Below are positions 1-11,400 of a DNA stretch of 64,000 nt, in pieces. The notes below the pieces were generated by a model. That model saw only the letters and a list, made by a program, of their open reading frames with translations, was not told where the DNA came from and did no database searches. Position numbers and translations under genes: made by a program. Source of the DNA: CAJXZP01 sp963974475 (GTDB lineage Bacteria > Bacteroidota > Bacteroidia > Flavobacteriales_G > Salibacteraceae); assembly GCA_963974475.1 (NCBI GenBank), contig CAXBCR010000019.1, positions 1 through 64,000 on the forward strand, read 5' to 3'. Every line of letters starts with the position of its first letter. The first letter of the stretch is position 1.

Positions 1-72
1 TGGTGAAATGGTGAAATGGTGAAATGGTGAAATGGTGAAATGGTGAAATGGTGAAATGGTGAACTGGTGATG
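1..72. repeat. 8-bp tandem repeat, truncated by window edge
   Basis: Seven perfect head-to-tail copies of TGGTGAAA, followed by TGGTGAAC and TGGTGATG. The array starts at the first base of the window, so its true length is unknown. The 8-bp unit has no spacers, so this is a simple tandem array. Confidence 0.9.
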
Positions 73-270
73 ATTTGAGGATGTATTGATTTGATGATTT
101 GATGATGAGGTGAATTGGTGACTCGGTGATGTAGTGATTTAGTGAATTGGTGATTTGGTGAGGTGTTGCCGATTTGAGGATGTATTGATTTGATGATTTA
201 CTGATGAGGTGATTTGATGATGTAGTGATTTGGTAATGAAGTGAAGTGGTGTGGTGTGGAGTTGAGTACA
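72..270. repeat. Degenerate TGATTTGG-type repeat region with a 99-bp period
   Basis: The 8-bp array continues as degenerate 8-9 bp words of the type TGATTTGG, TGATGTAG and TGATGAGG. A 29-base stretch starting GATTTGAGGATG at 72 recurs at 171, so a 99-bp higher-order unit was duplicated. No reading frame with coding character is seen. Confidence 0.7.
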
Positions 271-318
271 CTTTGGAGTAAGTTAATACAATACTAAAGC
301 ACGAAACCGAGTGCAAAA

Positions 319-331
319 GCCCTGAAAGGGC
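319..331. other. Small perfect inverted repeat GCCCT-gaa-AGGGC
   Basis: A 5-bp inverted repeat with a 3-nt loop in the non-coding stretch between the tandem repeats and the first gene's terminator. The stretch from 271 to 546 otherwise shows no gene. It could be a REP-like element, but only one copy was noticed. Confidence 0.35.
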
Positions 332-546
332 GAGATTTATGATTGATGGAAAAAGTCTATCGTGAAATAGAGAGTTAACTTTAAGTCCTGGAAGAAAGAG
401 GTTTGGAATAGGCTCTGTCCATGGCTGGTGTATTCCTCATCAATCTAAAAAATTAACTTTAATAAAATGCCACAATGAAAACCACAAACACCAACTAGGA
501 CCCAAAAACGCAAAAAAAAAACCAAAGCAGTCCCATCAGAACAAAA

Positions 547-572
547 AAAGGCCGTCTAAACAGACGGCCTTT
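547..572 (-). terminator. Rho-independent terminator of the first large T9SS gene
   Basis: The stem GGCCGTCT/AGACGGCC is extended by AAA/TTT pairs around a 4-nt loop. On the minus strand it is followed by a run of T. It lies 22 bp past the stop codon of the gene ending at 594. Confidence 0.85.
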
Positions 573-593
573 GAAGTTTAAATTTTAGTCCTG

Positions 594-3500
594 TTAAGGT
601 TTTACCACCGGGGTGATAAATAGTCTTTCCTCATTTTGAGTAATCGTAATGAAATACGTTCCTGCGGTAAATGAAGACCAAGATACCGTTTGAGAAGTAG
701 ATGCCTCTACGCCCGTTTTGGTCCAAATTAATCGGCCTGAGATATCAAATATTCTAATTTCTCCTTGCAATCCATTTGGGTTAGAAATAACTAACTCATT
801 ATGGTTTTGAGTAAGCAAGAAATCAGATTTTATTTGATCTTCAATTCCTGTTGTAAATGTAGAATCTGGATTTCCAGCTCCCGAACCATCATTTTGACCC
901 ATGGTGTGTTGGAATACTAATTCAAATCGAGAATCATATTTCACGTTCGCATCTAAATCAACGGTATAGTCTCCATCTGCCAAGTCAAAATCAATTCCTA
1001 ATACTTTATCGCGTATATAGATTTTGAAATTACTAGGCAATTTTTCTCTTTTATACCCAGAGAATGAATGTGTACCTGTTTCATCCGAAGTAACTACTAA
1101 TCCAATTACCTTGCTATCGTTAACAGCCACAGGTGCTATAGATTGAATTACAAATTCTTCATCTGCAATATAAGAAGCAAAACGTACATGCGCATGTCCT
1201 ACCAGTTTGTGGGCATCATATCCTGCATCCAAAGTATCGGTAGTTGTTGCGTTAAAACCTACCAAAATATTGTTTTGATAAGCGGATGGAGAAGTAAAAC
1301 TAATCCAAGCATTATGTTGTTCAGGAAGATCTTGTTTGAAGAACTGTGAGTTGTTAGGTGCTCTCATGGAATTATTGAAAACCACATTGGTATTTGCGCT
1401 ACCCACTACCCAAAATCCTTGTCCGCTACCTACATAGCCCATAGGCAGTTCGATAGAGTTTCCTGAATTCACACCACCAGAAAGATTCCACGATGCGTAA
1501 TCTGAATTTTGATTGTAGCCTCCTGCGGTATCTGCTTCATCCCAAAAATAAAGGGCATCTGTAATACGTGAATGATTAATGGCATTTTCCATCCAGAATG
1601 CTGCAGCACTCAAAGCAGAAGGGTATGGATTTCCTAACATATTCCAATCATCATCTCCCCAATCAGTACCACCTGGATTACCTAAGCTAGTAATAGAAAT
1701 TGGTTTTAAATAATCTCCATTATTCACTGTTCCGGTAAAAGTTTTGGAGGCGGTTGCACTACCTGGTACAAAATACCCACCAGTCACATCCATTACTCCA
1801 TCGCCACCAGAAATCACATCGGAAGCTGAAAAAGTAACTGGGTTACCATTACATGTAGTACTAAATCCTGGGGCAAAATCATGACTCCAAGCTTGTGAAA
1901 ATCTATCAAATACCCAAACGTCACATGGGTTGGCATCGGTAAACACGCTTGTAATATTTGCGCTGGAAATAGGAGACGACCAAATATTATAAATATAAGG
2001 ACTATTATTTCCTGCTCGTGTAACGATATACGTTCCTGAGCCCGAGTTATTATTTATGCCGGAGGTGTTTTGAACTAAAGCAGCAGATTCTTGTAGAGTA
2101 AAAGTTCCATTATTAATAATGTCGCCAGTTACGGTTAAATGAACCTCTGAATTAACCTTTAAAGAACCTCCGTTTTCAATCTCTATTTCACGCACGTTGG
2201 CATTTTCAACCAATGCCAAAGCACCGGAAGCGTTGTTTTTAACCAATAACTTATAACAAGCATCGCTGGTGTTCGGTTTGTGGTTTGCTCCCGAACCGTT
2301 ATAGAATGTTACATTATCTACCACTATTAGGTCTTGATATTCGAAAGTGAAATAATCATTATCCGAAAAAGAAACATTAGTTGCAGTGTAAATACCTTCT
2401 GACAAGGTAAAATCGTAACTAGTTTTGCTAGCGAATGAAGAGGAGCTGCTCACAATTAATCGTAAGGTAGCACAATCTTGTTTGCCCGATAAGTCTAAAT
2501 CGGCAGCGGCCACAGATAAGGTAACGGTGCCCAAATCGTTTCGTTTAGAAACTCTCCAAGTACTGTTTTGACGTTGCATATAATCGGTAGAACTAGTAGT
2601 AAAACCGTAGGTTGAATTTGCCAAGTCTTCCCCCCAAAATAAGTATTCATTGTTACCTAAACCAGATGGAGTATTCATTTTTATGATACCCGTTCCTTGC
2701 GAATTGGTATGTGAAGTTCCATCAGATGCTTTCCCAATACCTGCTACGTTGTAGTCAAAATTACCTCTACTTGATTTATCTTGTTTGTAGTAATCATTCT
2801 CTTCTAAATCAATATCATACTTAGCAGAAAGGTAGTTGTTTAATATAATAGTTTCCACAAGTGATAATTCTGAGTCAAATACAATGACTTCAGATAAATC
2901 TCCAGTAAAAGTTCTACCAGGGTAATAACCACCAATATAAAATTGATTGGTATAGGTGCTTGGTCTGGTTTGATGTATGAAATGCAATTCATTCTCAAAT
3001 TCACCTTCATTTGGATCTGAGCCGTTCACACAAGATTCACCAGAATTGGTAGACCAAGTGTCATTATTCACACCGTCACCACCACCTGCATATTGCCACG
3101 TGTCATCTTCAGAATCAGGTCTTCTAATACCTTTATCTCCATTAAAGCCAATAACAGCTTCAAATGAATTTCTTGATTTTGGATCTGTTACCGCAATAAG
3201 TGTTTGAGCAGTAATGTTTGAACTAGTTTTAAACTGTCTGTTTAAGTAAGCTGCCGCAAGTTTAGGATTTCCGTTAATTAAATCAGAATTCCCACTTTGG
3301 TAAGTTGCATTACCTGAATTGGTGGCATTATGATTATAACCAGAACCATCTAACCATGTTTTAACGGTTTCGCCATCGGTAGGAACATTTCCACCTGCGT
3401 CTCGCAAATTGCTTGGAGTGTACCATACTTGTAAAGAGGATGTCCCATCATTTGTGCCAATACCTCCTGGTCCTCGTGGATTATCTACTAAAACAGGTGA

Positions 3501-4061
3501 AGTACCCGTGATTTTCACATTGTCTAATGCAAACCAATAATCGTAATCACCTTTGTAATAGAATCTAACTTTCGCGTTTGAAGCAGATGATATATCGCTG
3601 GTAATGTCAACAGATACATGATTGGCTCCCGAATAGTTTTCGTCACCCAAGGTATAGGTTGTAATGGTGTTCCATGAAGAACCATCATACACCTGAACTT
3701 TGCAATATTCCGGACCGTCCCATTCTCTATATTGATAGTCATATTCTAATGTAACGACCGTATATGTACTCGCATCAAAAGAGGGTGTAATTAGCTTCGT
3801 TTTTTGTTTCGTAGAATTTCCGTAGTGATCACTGTCCACAATGGCGTATCCACCCGAGAAATTTCCCGCAGAAATGTTTCGATTTCCGGGATCGTTGAAG
3901 GTCCAAATATCTCCAGACCCTTCAGAATCTGTATTTGACCATCCAGAAGGAGTGCTCCCTCCAGTAAATGTTTCGTTAATTAAAACGGTTTGTCCAAAAA
4001 TGGTAGTCGGTATGACCCATATCGAAACCAAAACAGACATGAAAATAGTAGAAGTTTTCAT
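594..4061 (-). CDS. T9SS-sorted multidomain surface protein, paralogue 1 of 3
   Basis: 1,155 residues. A signal peptide (about 1-24, ending FGQ) is followed by a choice-of-anchor J / cleaved-adhesin-like domain (about 25-185, with the W-F-A-L-D-N-V motif near its end). A LamG-like middle of about 200 residues follows, then a conserved block containing GNFDYNVAGIG and YLFWGED, then beta-rich repeats. A C-terminal T9SS sorting domain (about the last 80 residues, with GTYFITITQNEERLF) ends the protein. It should be exported by Sec, moved across the outer membrane by T9SS and anchored or released at the surface. Paralogues at 4513-8013 and 8414-11929 share nearly everything except the LamG-like middle. 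Function is unknown; an adhesive or matrix role is inferred from the domains. It has its own terminator and a -7 element upstream, so it is probably monocistronic. Confidence 0.9.
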   Translation of the reverse strand: MKTSTIFMSVLVSIWVIPTTIFGQTVLINETFTGGSTPSGWSNTDSEGSGDIWTFNDPGNRNISAGNFSGGYAIVDSDHYGNSTKQKTKLITPSFDASTYTVVTLEYDYQYREWDGPEYCKVQVYDGSSWNTITTYTLGDENYSGANHVSVDITSDISSASNAKVRFYYKGDYDYWFALDNVKITGTSPVLVDNPRGPGGIGTNDGTSSLQVWYTPSNLRDAGGNVPTDGETVKTWLDGSGYNHNATNSGNATYQSGNSDLINGNPKLAAAYLNRQFKTSSNITAQTLIAVTDPKSRNSFEAVIGFNGDKGIRRPDSEDDTWQYAGGGDGVNNDTWSTNSGESCVNGSDPNEGEFENELHFIHQTRPSTYTNQFYIGGYYPGRTFTGDLSEVIVFDSELSLVETIILNNYLSAKYDIDLEENDYYKQDKSSRGNFDYNVAGIGKASDGTSHTNSQGTGIIKMNTPSGLGNNEYLFWGEDLANSTYGFTTSSTDYMQRQNSTWRVSKRNDLGTVTLSVAAADLDLSGKQDCATLRLIVSSSSSFASKTSYDFTLSEGIYTATNVSFSDNDYFTFEYQDLIVVDNVTFYNGSGANHKPNTSDACYKLLVKNNASGALALVENANVREIEIENGGSLKVNSEVHLTVTGDIINNGTFTLQESAALVQNTSGINNNSGSGTYIVTRAGNNSPYIYNIWSSPISSANITSVFTDANPCDVWVFDRFSQAWSHDFAPGFSTTCNGNPVTFSASDVISGGDGVMDVTGGYFVPGSATASKTFTGTVNNGDYLKPISITSLGNPGGTDWGDDDWNMLGNPYPSALSAAAFWMENAINHSRITDALYFWDEADTAGGYNQNSDYASWNLSGGVNSGNSIELPMGYVGSGQGFWVVGSANTNVVFNNSMRAPNNSQFFKQDLPEQHNAWISFTSPSAYQNNILVGFNATTTDTLDAGYDAHKLVGHAHVRFASYIADEEFVIQSIAPVAVNDSKVIGLVVTSDETGTHSFSGYKREKLPSNFKIYIRDKVLGIDFDLADGDYTVDLDANVKYDSRFELVFQHTMGQNDGSGAGNPDSTFTTGIEDQIKSDFLLTQNHNELVISNPNGLQGEIRIFDISGRLIWTKTGVEASTSQTVSWSSFTAGTYFITITQNEERLFITPVVKP

Positions 4062-4129
4062 AATAAGTGATTTGTGTGATTTGTGTGTGAAACAAAGAAT
4101 AAGTTAGTGGTTTACTCTTCATTCCAAGA

Positions 4130-4137
4130 CAAAAGTA
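4130..4137 (-). promoter_or_regulatory. -7 element (TACTTTTG) of the first large T9SS gene
   Basis: The reverse complement of CAAAAGTA matches the Bacteroidota -7 consensus TAnnTTTG. It would give a leader of roughly 60 nt. No clear TTG -33 element is seen at the usual distance. Confidence 0.5.
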
Positions 4138-4460
4138 AAAAGCGCTATTCGAACTTTGTAGATTTAGCGCTATATTTAAAATGATTGATAATCTATTGAT
4201 AGGCAGTTAGTAGTGTGGGAATTATATTTAAAACAAATGAACGTATTTTTAAAACACACCTATTTTAAACTGGCCTATACTATTAATTTTCTTTCGGTTT
4301 ATGCTTCATAAACGGCACTATTATTTTCAGCGCTAAGAGTATACGAATGGCGCGACAAAAAAGTTGCAATTGGCGTTAATTAATGGGGTAGTGGAAACAA
4401 AATAATAAATGAAATTTGAATGGTAACACGCTGATGAATTATCTAAATGTTTGGCATAAA
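4138..4460. other. Intergenic stretch with no recognised feature
   Basis: About 320 bp between the promoter of one paralogue and the terminator of the next. It is AT-rich, and no open frame of coding character, RNA gene or repeat was recognised. Confidence 0.6.
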
Positions 4461-4493
4461 AAAAGAGGCTTCCCTTTTCGGAAAACCTCTTTT
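4461..4493 (-). terminator. Terminator of the second large T9SS gene
   Basis: The stem AAAAGAGG/CCTCTTTT has inner pairs TCC/GGA and lies 20 bp past the stop codon at 4513. The minus strand ends in a T-rich run. The inner sequence resembles the terminator at 8363-8400, as expected if the terminators were duplicated with the genes. Confidence 0.8.
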
Positions 4494-4512
4494 GTGTTGG
4501 GGGTGAATGTAA

Positions 4513-7500
4513 TTATGGTTTTACCACCGGAGTGATAAATAGTCGTTGCTCATTTTGAGTAATTGTAATGAAATATGTTCCTGCAGTGAATGAAGACCAA
4601 GAAACCGTTTGAGAGGTAGAAGATGCTACACCTGTTTTGGTCCAAATTAATCGTCCCGCAATATCATAGATCCTAATTTCACCTTGTAACCCATCTGGGT
4701 TGGAAAGAACCAACTCTTCTGCATTTTGAATTAGAGTGAAATCAGACTTAATAGTTTCATCGATTCCTGTAACGGTAGATCCGCTACCTGAATTTCCGCT
4801 ACCGCCTTTTGTACCTTGACCATTGCCTGTATTGTTAATTTCATTTTTAAATACCAACTCAAAACGATGCGTGTATTCTATATTCGCATCTAACTCAACA
4901 GTATAATCTCCTTGTGCTAAATCGTAGGTAATATCTAAAAACTTATCTTTCAAGTAGATTTTAAAATTGGCTGGAAGATTCTCTCGTTGATACCCAGAGA
5001 ATTTATGGGTACCTGCCTCATCTGAAGTAACGACTAGTCGAATTACTTTGGTGTCGTTGAAGGTAACCGGAGCCACCGATTGAATCACGTATTCTTCGGT
5101 ACCGATGTAGGATGCAAAACGCACATGTGCATTGCCTACAAGTTTATGTGCATCGTATCCAACGTCTACACTATCGGTAGTTAAATCGTTGAATCCCACA
5201 AGAATGTTGTTTTTATACGCAGAAGGAGAGGTGAAACTTATCCATGCATTATGTTTTTCAATTTCGGCTTGTCGCTTAAAGAATTGAGAGTTGTTTGTGG
5301 CACGCATACTGTTGTTAAACACCACATTCGTATTGGCACTTCCTACCACCCAAAATCCTTGACCAGACCCAATATTTCCAGAAGGAATAGAATCGGTGTT
5401 TCCTGAGTTTACACCTCCAGATAGGTTCCATGAAGCATAATCCGTAAATTGATTGTAACCTGCAGATGCGGTAGCAGCATCCCAAAAATAAAGCGCATCG
5501 GTAATACGGTTATTATTAATTGCATTTTCAATCCAAAAAGCGCCAGCACTTAAAGCAGAAGGGTATGGGTTACCTACAAGGTTCCAATCATCATCTCCCC
5601 AATCGGTGCCACCTGGATTACCTAAACTAGTAATGGAAATAGGTTTTAAATAATCTCCATTATTCACATTTCCAGTAAATGTTTTTGATGCCGTAGCACT
5701 GCCGGGTACAAAATACCCGCCCGTAACATCCATAATACCATCGCCACCAGCAACTACATCGGAAGCCGAGAAAGTCACAGAATTTCCATTACAAGTAGTA
5801 CTAAATCCTGCAGCAAAATCATGGCTCCATGCTTGTGTGGTTCTTTCAAAAGTCCAAATATCGCATGGGTTTGCATCTGAGAAAATGTTCGTAAGAGTTG
5901 CTGTTGTAATTGGAGATGACCAGATGTTATATACTAATGGGCTATTGTTTCCAGCACGCGTAACGATATACTGTCCAGCACCAGAGTTTGCGTTGGAACC
6001 GGTTGTTTGTTGAATTAACGAAGCGGTTTCTTCCAATACAAATGTCCCATTGTTTATAATGTTTCCGGTTACATTTAAATGTATCCCAGTTTTTAAGGTA
6101 ATGTTTCCTCCTGCTTCAATTTCTACTTCGCGTACGTTAGCGTTTTCCGATAAGGTTAAAGCTCCTGTAGCGTTGTTTTTTACTAGTAATTTATAACAAG
6201 CATCGCTCGTATTGGGTTTGCCGTTAGCGCCAGCTCCATTATAAAATTGCACATTGTCTACAGCAATTACATCTTGGTATTCGAATGAGAAATAATCTCC
6301 ATCGTTAAAGGAAACATTGGTTGCAGTATAAATCCCACCAGACAAAGTCAGGTCATACGTGGTTTTGTTTGTAAATGAAGCTGAATTACTCACGATTAAT
6401 CGTAATGTAGCACACGTTTGTTTGCCCGATAAGTCTAAATCGGCTGCTGCTACTGACAGGGTAACCGTTCCAACATCGTTACGTTTTGAAATTCGCCAAG
6501 TACTGTTTTGACGGTCCATGTAATCGGTTGAATTAGTGGTAAAACCATGCGTTGAATTGGCTGCATTTTCACCCCAAAATAGGTATTCATCAAAATTTAA
6601 ATCTGATGGAGTATTAATTTTAATAATTCCAGTTCCTTGCGCGGAGTTATGTACTGAACCATCGGTTTCTCTTCCAATACCAGCTACGTGGTAGTCAAAG
6701 TTGCCTGCTCCAGAATTGTCTTGTGTATAATAGTCGTTTGCAGCAAGTGTGATATTGTATTTTGCAGAAAGGTAATTGTGAATAATGATTTGTTGTGCTG
6801 TATTGAGCACTTCTGTAAATTTAAATACCTCGGCAATAGAACCGTTAAACATGGTTCCTCCACCTGTTCCGTTTCCACCTACCCATGTTGGGCTTGTTCT
6901 GGATTGAATGTTATGTGAAAAATTGTCGGTGTTCGTATTGTTGATATAATATTTCAATTCACTTGTGCCCGAACTGTTAAATGAATTTTCTTGAATCATC
7001 CAAGATTGGCTATTCGTAACGGTACTAGTATGGTTTGAACCGCCTACGTAATCAGAAAATTTGTTGGATTGATTAATACCCATGGTATTTCGTCCGCCAT
7101 GTTGAATAATAATATCTAAGTCGGTTGTAGCAGTGGCTTGGTAAACCGCAAAGAAGCTCATCGACTCATTGGAGTTTCCCTGATAATTACTTTTAAGTTG
7201 GTTGTTGCCATTAAAGGTAAAAGAAGCTTGGTTATTAATGGATGGAGTGGAAGTTACCATTTTGGGTCTTTCAGAACCTGAAGCTGCAAAATCATTTCCA
7301 TAACCTGCAAGATTGCTTACTGCTGAGACATTTGCTCCATTTGCATAGTTTGTGGTATTGGCATCTATCCAAAATCGTAAACCAGAAGTTCCATTTCCAG
7401 AACCTACACCACCGGGACCCGTAGGGGTTGTCTCGGTAATAGCGGAAACATCACCTGTTCCGGTAACTTTTAGATTATCTAGCGCAAACCACCAATCATA

Positions 7501-8013
7501 AGAGCCTATATATGTAATTCTAACCTGAGCGGCTGAACTACCATAGGTAGCTCCGGTAATGTCCATAGAAAAGTGCGAGGCGCCAGAATAATTTTCATCT
7601 CCGTTTACATAAGTGGCTATGGTAGTCCACGAAGTGCCATTATACACTTGAATAGTCGTAGATTCTGAATTAGAATAATCTCGGTATTGGTAATCGAATT
7701 CAAGAGTAATGGAAGCATAACTACTCGTGTTAAATGTGTTTGTAGTTAGCACCGCGTTTTGACTAGCTCCGGAGCCATAATAATCGCTGTCTAAAATGGC
7801 GTAATTCCCTGAGAAGTTACCGGCTGTAATATTTCTGCCTTTTGGGTCATTGAATGCCCAAAGGTTTCCTGAACCAGCATTATCCACATTGGTCCAACCG
7901 GTAGGTAGGCCAGTAGAAAAATTTGCGCTGGTAATGATGGTTTGTGCAAAAATGGAAGTGGGGGAAACCATTAATACCATCAAAATTAATTTGAAAAATG
8001 TGGCGATTTTCAT
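4513..8013 (-). CDS. T9SS-sorted multidomain surface protein, paralogue 2 of 3
   Basis: About 1,166 residues from the ATG at 8013. An in-frame ATG also exists at 8046, but starting at 8013 gives a signal peptide (ending SIFAQ) of the same length as in the other two paralogues. Domain order is the same: choice-of-anchor J domain, LamG-like middle, conserved block with GNFDYHVAGIG, beta-rich repeats, a Gly/Ser-rich linker (TKGGSGNSGSGST), then a T9SS sorting domain. The last 55 residues are almost identical to those of the paralogue at 594-4061. The LamG-like middle is clearly different from it. The role is probably surface adhesion or matrix; substrate unknown. Confidence 0.9.
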   Translation of the reverse strand: MKIATFFKLILMVLMVSPTSIFAQTIITSANFSTGLPTGWTNVDNAGSGNLWAFNDPKGRNITAGNFSGNYAILDSDYYGSGASQNAVLTTNTFNTSSYASITLEFDYQYRDYSNSESTTIQVYNGTSWTTIATYVNGDENYSGASHFSMDITGATYGSSAAQVRITYIGSYDWWFALDNLKVTGTGDVSAITETTPTGPGGVGSGNGTSGLRFWIDANTTNYANGANVSAVSNLAGYGNDFAASGSERPKMVTSTPSINNQASFTFNGNNQLKSNYQGNSNESMSFFAVYQATATTDLDIIIQHGGRNTMGINQSNKFSDYVGGSNHTSTVTNSQSWMIQENSFNSSGTSELKYYINNTNTDNFSHNIQSRTSPTWVGGNGTGGGTMFNGSIAEVFKFTEVLNTAQQIIIHNYLSAKYNITLAANDYYTQDNSGAGNFDYHVAGIGRETDGSVHNSAQGTGIIKINTPSDLNFDEYLFWGENAANSTHGFTTNSTDYMDRQNSTWRISKRNDVGTVTLSVAAADLDLSGKQTCATLRLIVSNSASFTNKTTYDLTLSGGIYTATNVSFNDGDYFSFEYQDVIAVDNVQFYNGAGANGKPNTSDACYKLLVKNNATGALTLSENANVREVEIEAGGNITLKTGIHLNVTGNIINNGTFVLEETASLIQQTTGSNANSGAGQYIVTRAGNNSPLVYNIWSSPITTATLTNIFSDANPCDIWTFERTTQAWSHDFAAGFSTTCNGNSVTFSASDVVAGGDGIMDVTGGYFVPGSATASKTFTGNVNNGDYLKPISITSLGNPGGTDWGDDDWNLVGNPYPSALSAGAFWIENAINNNRITDALYFWDAATASAGYNQFTDYASWNLSGGVNSGNTDSIPSGNIGSGQGFWVVGSANTNVVFNNSMRATNNSQFFKRQAEIEKHNAWISFTSPSAYKNNILVGFNDLTTDSVDVGYDAHKLVGNAHVRFASYIGTEEYVIQSVAPVTFNDTKVIRLVVTSDEAGTHKFSGYQRENLPANFKIYLKDKFLDITYDLAQGDYTVELDANIEYTHRFELVFKNEINNTGNGQGTKGGSGNSGSGSTVTGIDETIKSDFTLIQNAEELVLSNPDGLQGEIRIYDIAGRLIWTKTGVASSTSQTVSWSSFTAGTYFITITQNEQRLFITPVVKP

Positions 8014-8080
8014 AGTGTGTAATTTAGTGTGGTGAATAATTTTCATTAAAAATCAGTGCAATTCATGCCTAATTTGAGGT

Positions 8081-8088
8081 CAAAATTA
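8081..8088 (-). promoter_or_regulatory. -7 element (TAATTTTG) of the second large T9SS gene
   Basis: The reverse complement of CAAAATTA matches TAnnTTTG exactly. It lies upstream of both candidate start codons (8046 and 8013). No convincing -33 TTG was found. Confidence 0.45.
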
Positions 8089-8362
8089 TAACAAGGTTTC
8101 ACTGAATTGCGAGAATCCTAAATAGTTAAACAGGTTGGTAAATTATTGATAATTAGGCAAAAGCAATGAGTCTATAGTTAAAAATAATGAACGATTATTC
8201 GTAAACCCCAAAAGCAAGGAGCTGGAATAGCGACTTTAAATGTATCATACTAAGGGTAAAACCTCTTTTTGTTATGCATGTATAAGTATACTTAATTGGC
8301 AAGCTGAAAAATAGGGAGGGTTATTGAAATTCGATTATTCTTTTCGAACTTGAAATAGCCAC
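8089..8362. other. Intergenic stretch with no recognised feature
   Basis: About 270 bp of AT-rich DNA between the second paralogue's promoter and the third paralogue's terminator. No gene or repeat was recognised. Confidence 0.6.
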
Positions 8363-8400
8363 ATAAAAAAAGGCTTCCCAATACGGAAAACCTTTTTTAT
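8363..8400 (-). terminator. Terminator of the third large T9SS gene
   Basis: The stem ATAAAAAAAGG/CCTTTTTTAT lies 13 bp past the stop at 8414, with the same TTCC..GGAA inner motif as the terminator at 4461-4493. Confidence 0.8.
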
Positions 8401-8413
8401 GGTTTAGAATCGC

Positions 8414-11400
8414 TTATAATTTAACTACCAGTTTGCGGAAAATTAAGCGACTTTCATTTGAAATAGAAATAAAATAGGTACCTGGTTTAAAGGCTGACCA
8501 ATCAATGCTTTGGGAGGTGGTATTAGCCACTTCGGCTTTTGACCAAATTTGTCTGCCTGTTATATCATATAGATATACCGAACCTTCTAATCCATTTGGA
8601 TTATTGATAATCAACTCATTTTCATTTTGGATTAGCGAATAATCAGATTTAATTTTTTCATTGATACCGGTTACGGTAACATCTGTATTTCCACTTCCGT
8701 CTTTTGTGCCTTGCCCATTGCCTCCATTTTGCATCTCGTTTTTAAATACCAATTCAAATCGAGTAGTGTATGTTTCATTGGCAAGTAGATTCACCAGGTA
8801 GTCTCCTTCAGAAAGGTCAAAGTCTATTCCCAACACGTTGTCGCGTAGGTATATTTTAAAATTAGCTGCTAGGTTTTCTCTTTTGTACCCTGAAAAAGTG
8901 TGTATCCCTGTTTCATCAGACGTAACTACGAGACTAATCACTTTGGCATCATTTATCGCTACCGGAGCAATGGATTGAATTACATATTCATCGGTACCTA
9001 TATAAGAAGCAAACCGAACGTGAGCGTTGCCAACCAATTTATGGGCATCATATCCAATGTCTTCTGCATCGGTTGTGTTTTCATTAAATCCCACCAAGAT
9101 ATTATTTTGATAACTGGAAGGAGAGGTGAAACTAATCCATGCATTGTGTTGATTAGGTTGGGTGTTTTGTTTGAAAAACTGAGTATTGGAAGCCGCTCTC
9201 ATGCTATTATTGAAAACCACATTAGAAGCGGTTTTAGCCACTACCCAAAAACCTTGACCGGAAGCTATGTTTCCAGCAGGAAGTTTGATAGAATTTCCAG
9301 AGTTTACGCCACCTGTTAAATTCCAAGAAGCATAATCGGAATTTTGATTGTAGCCACCAGTAGTATCCGCTTCATCCCAAAAATAGAGGGCGTCCATTAT
9401 TCGTGGATTATTGATGGCATTTTCTGTCCAAAAAGCAGCTGCGCTTAGTGCTGATGGATATGGATTTCCTATTAAGTTCCAATCATCATCTCCCCAATCG
9501 GTGCCTCCTGGGTTACCTAAGTTAGTGGTAGAAATTGCTTTGGAATAATCACCATTATTAATCGTTCCGGTGTATGTTTTGGAAGTCGTAGTACTTCCGG
9601 GAACAAAGTAGCCTCCTGTTACATCCATAACTCCATCGCCACCAGAAATGACATCGGAAGCGCCAAAAGTTACCGAATTTCCATTACAAATGGTGCTAAA
9701 CCCTGTGCTAAAGTCATGACTCCATGCTTGAGATAAACGGTCAAACACCCATATATCGCACGGGTTGGCATCGGTAAAAACACTCGTTAAATTAGCAGTC
9801 GAAATAGGTGAGGACCAAATATTGTACACGTAAGGGCTATTGTTTCCTTGACGGGTTACCACATAATTCCCAGTACCCGAATTGGAGTTTGTTCCTGTCG
9901 TATTTTGAATGAGCGAAGCATTTTCTTCAATAGTGAATGTACCATTGTTAGTGATGTCACCTGTCACATTCAAATGAATTCCCGAAGCGAGGGTAAGTAA
10001 TCCACCTGTTTCAATTTCTACTTCACGCACATTGGCATTTTCAGAAAGCTTAAACGCCCCACTAGCATTGCTTTTTACAAGGAGTTTGTAACATGCATCA
10101 GCGGTGTTTGGTTTGTTGGATGTACCTGATCCATTGTAAAACATCACATTGTCTACTACGATGGCATCTTGATATTCGAAGGTGAAATAATCGCCATCTG
10201 CAAAAGATACGTTTGTAGCAGAATAAATTCCACTAGTTAAGGTGAGGTCGTATGCGGTTTTTGTAGCGAAATTGGAAGTGTTGCTAACGATTAGTCGTAA
10301 AGTGGCACACGATTGTTTGCCAGTTAAATCCAAATCAGTTGCAGCTACAGATAGCGTAACGGTACCGATATTATTACGTTTGGAAACGCGCCATGTGCTT
10401 GTTTGTCGATTCATATAATCAGCCGCAGCATTGAATGCATGCGAAGAATTAAATACATTTTCACCCCAAAACAAGTATTCGTCAAAGTTTAAATCGGAAG
10501 GGGTATTGATTTTTATTATACCTGTTCCTTGTGCATTATTGCTTACTGAGCCGTTGGAAGCTCTTCCAATTCCTGCCACGTTGTAATCAAAATTTCCGGA
10601 TGCAGGATTATCTTGGGTATAGTAATCATGGGTAATAGAGATACTTCCAAATTTTGCGCTTAAGTAATTGTCTACAATAATTTTTTCTACTTCAGATAGT
10701 TGACTGGTAAACATGAGAATTTCATGAAAATCGCCACTTGCTTCATCCGCACCTGCACTATTTTCGCCAATTCTGTCTGTTGGTATTCCCGCGGTTGTGG
10801 ACCCCATATTTATGGTAGCTGACGAATTGTTTACGTTGATTTCTATGTTGGATGAACCTCCGGCTTTGTGAAAAGAATAGATGGAATTAATTCCATACGG
10901 AGTTGGAATTCCACTTGAATAATCGCCAATTCCATACCGGGTATAACCCACTACATCGGTATTTGCATATTGTTCGGCACGTAAAGAGTAATCATCGTTA
11001 TCAAAAAAAGCACTACTCAAGCCACTGTTTACCGAGTTCATGACAAAATAAGCACTGGCATCGGTGTATGTTCCGGCAGGGCCTGTAAGGTGCTGTGCGC
11101 TGGCAAGTGATGCATCAAAATTTACGGTGTTGAAGGTTCCTGAACCATAGAAGGTTGGCCGGTTGGATAGGGTGTTTGTATAATTATTTGCTTTTCCGCT
11201 TACATCCACCCAAGTAGAAAGTTGGGTGTTATCGGCAGGGTTGTCGTTAAAATTGGCATTACCGTTCACATCGTCAGCCATTAGCCATATATATAAATTA
11301 GAGGTTCCATCGGTTGAACCAACTCCTCCAGGTCCGGTAGGATTAGTCACTGATGAAATGGAGACATTTCCGGTTCCGGTAATTTTTACATTATCTAACG

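Noticed and set aside
1..270. CRISPR array
   Set aside because: The units are 8-9 bp with no spacers between them, and no cas gene lies nearby.
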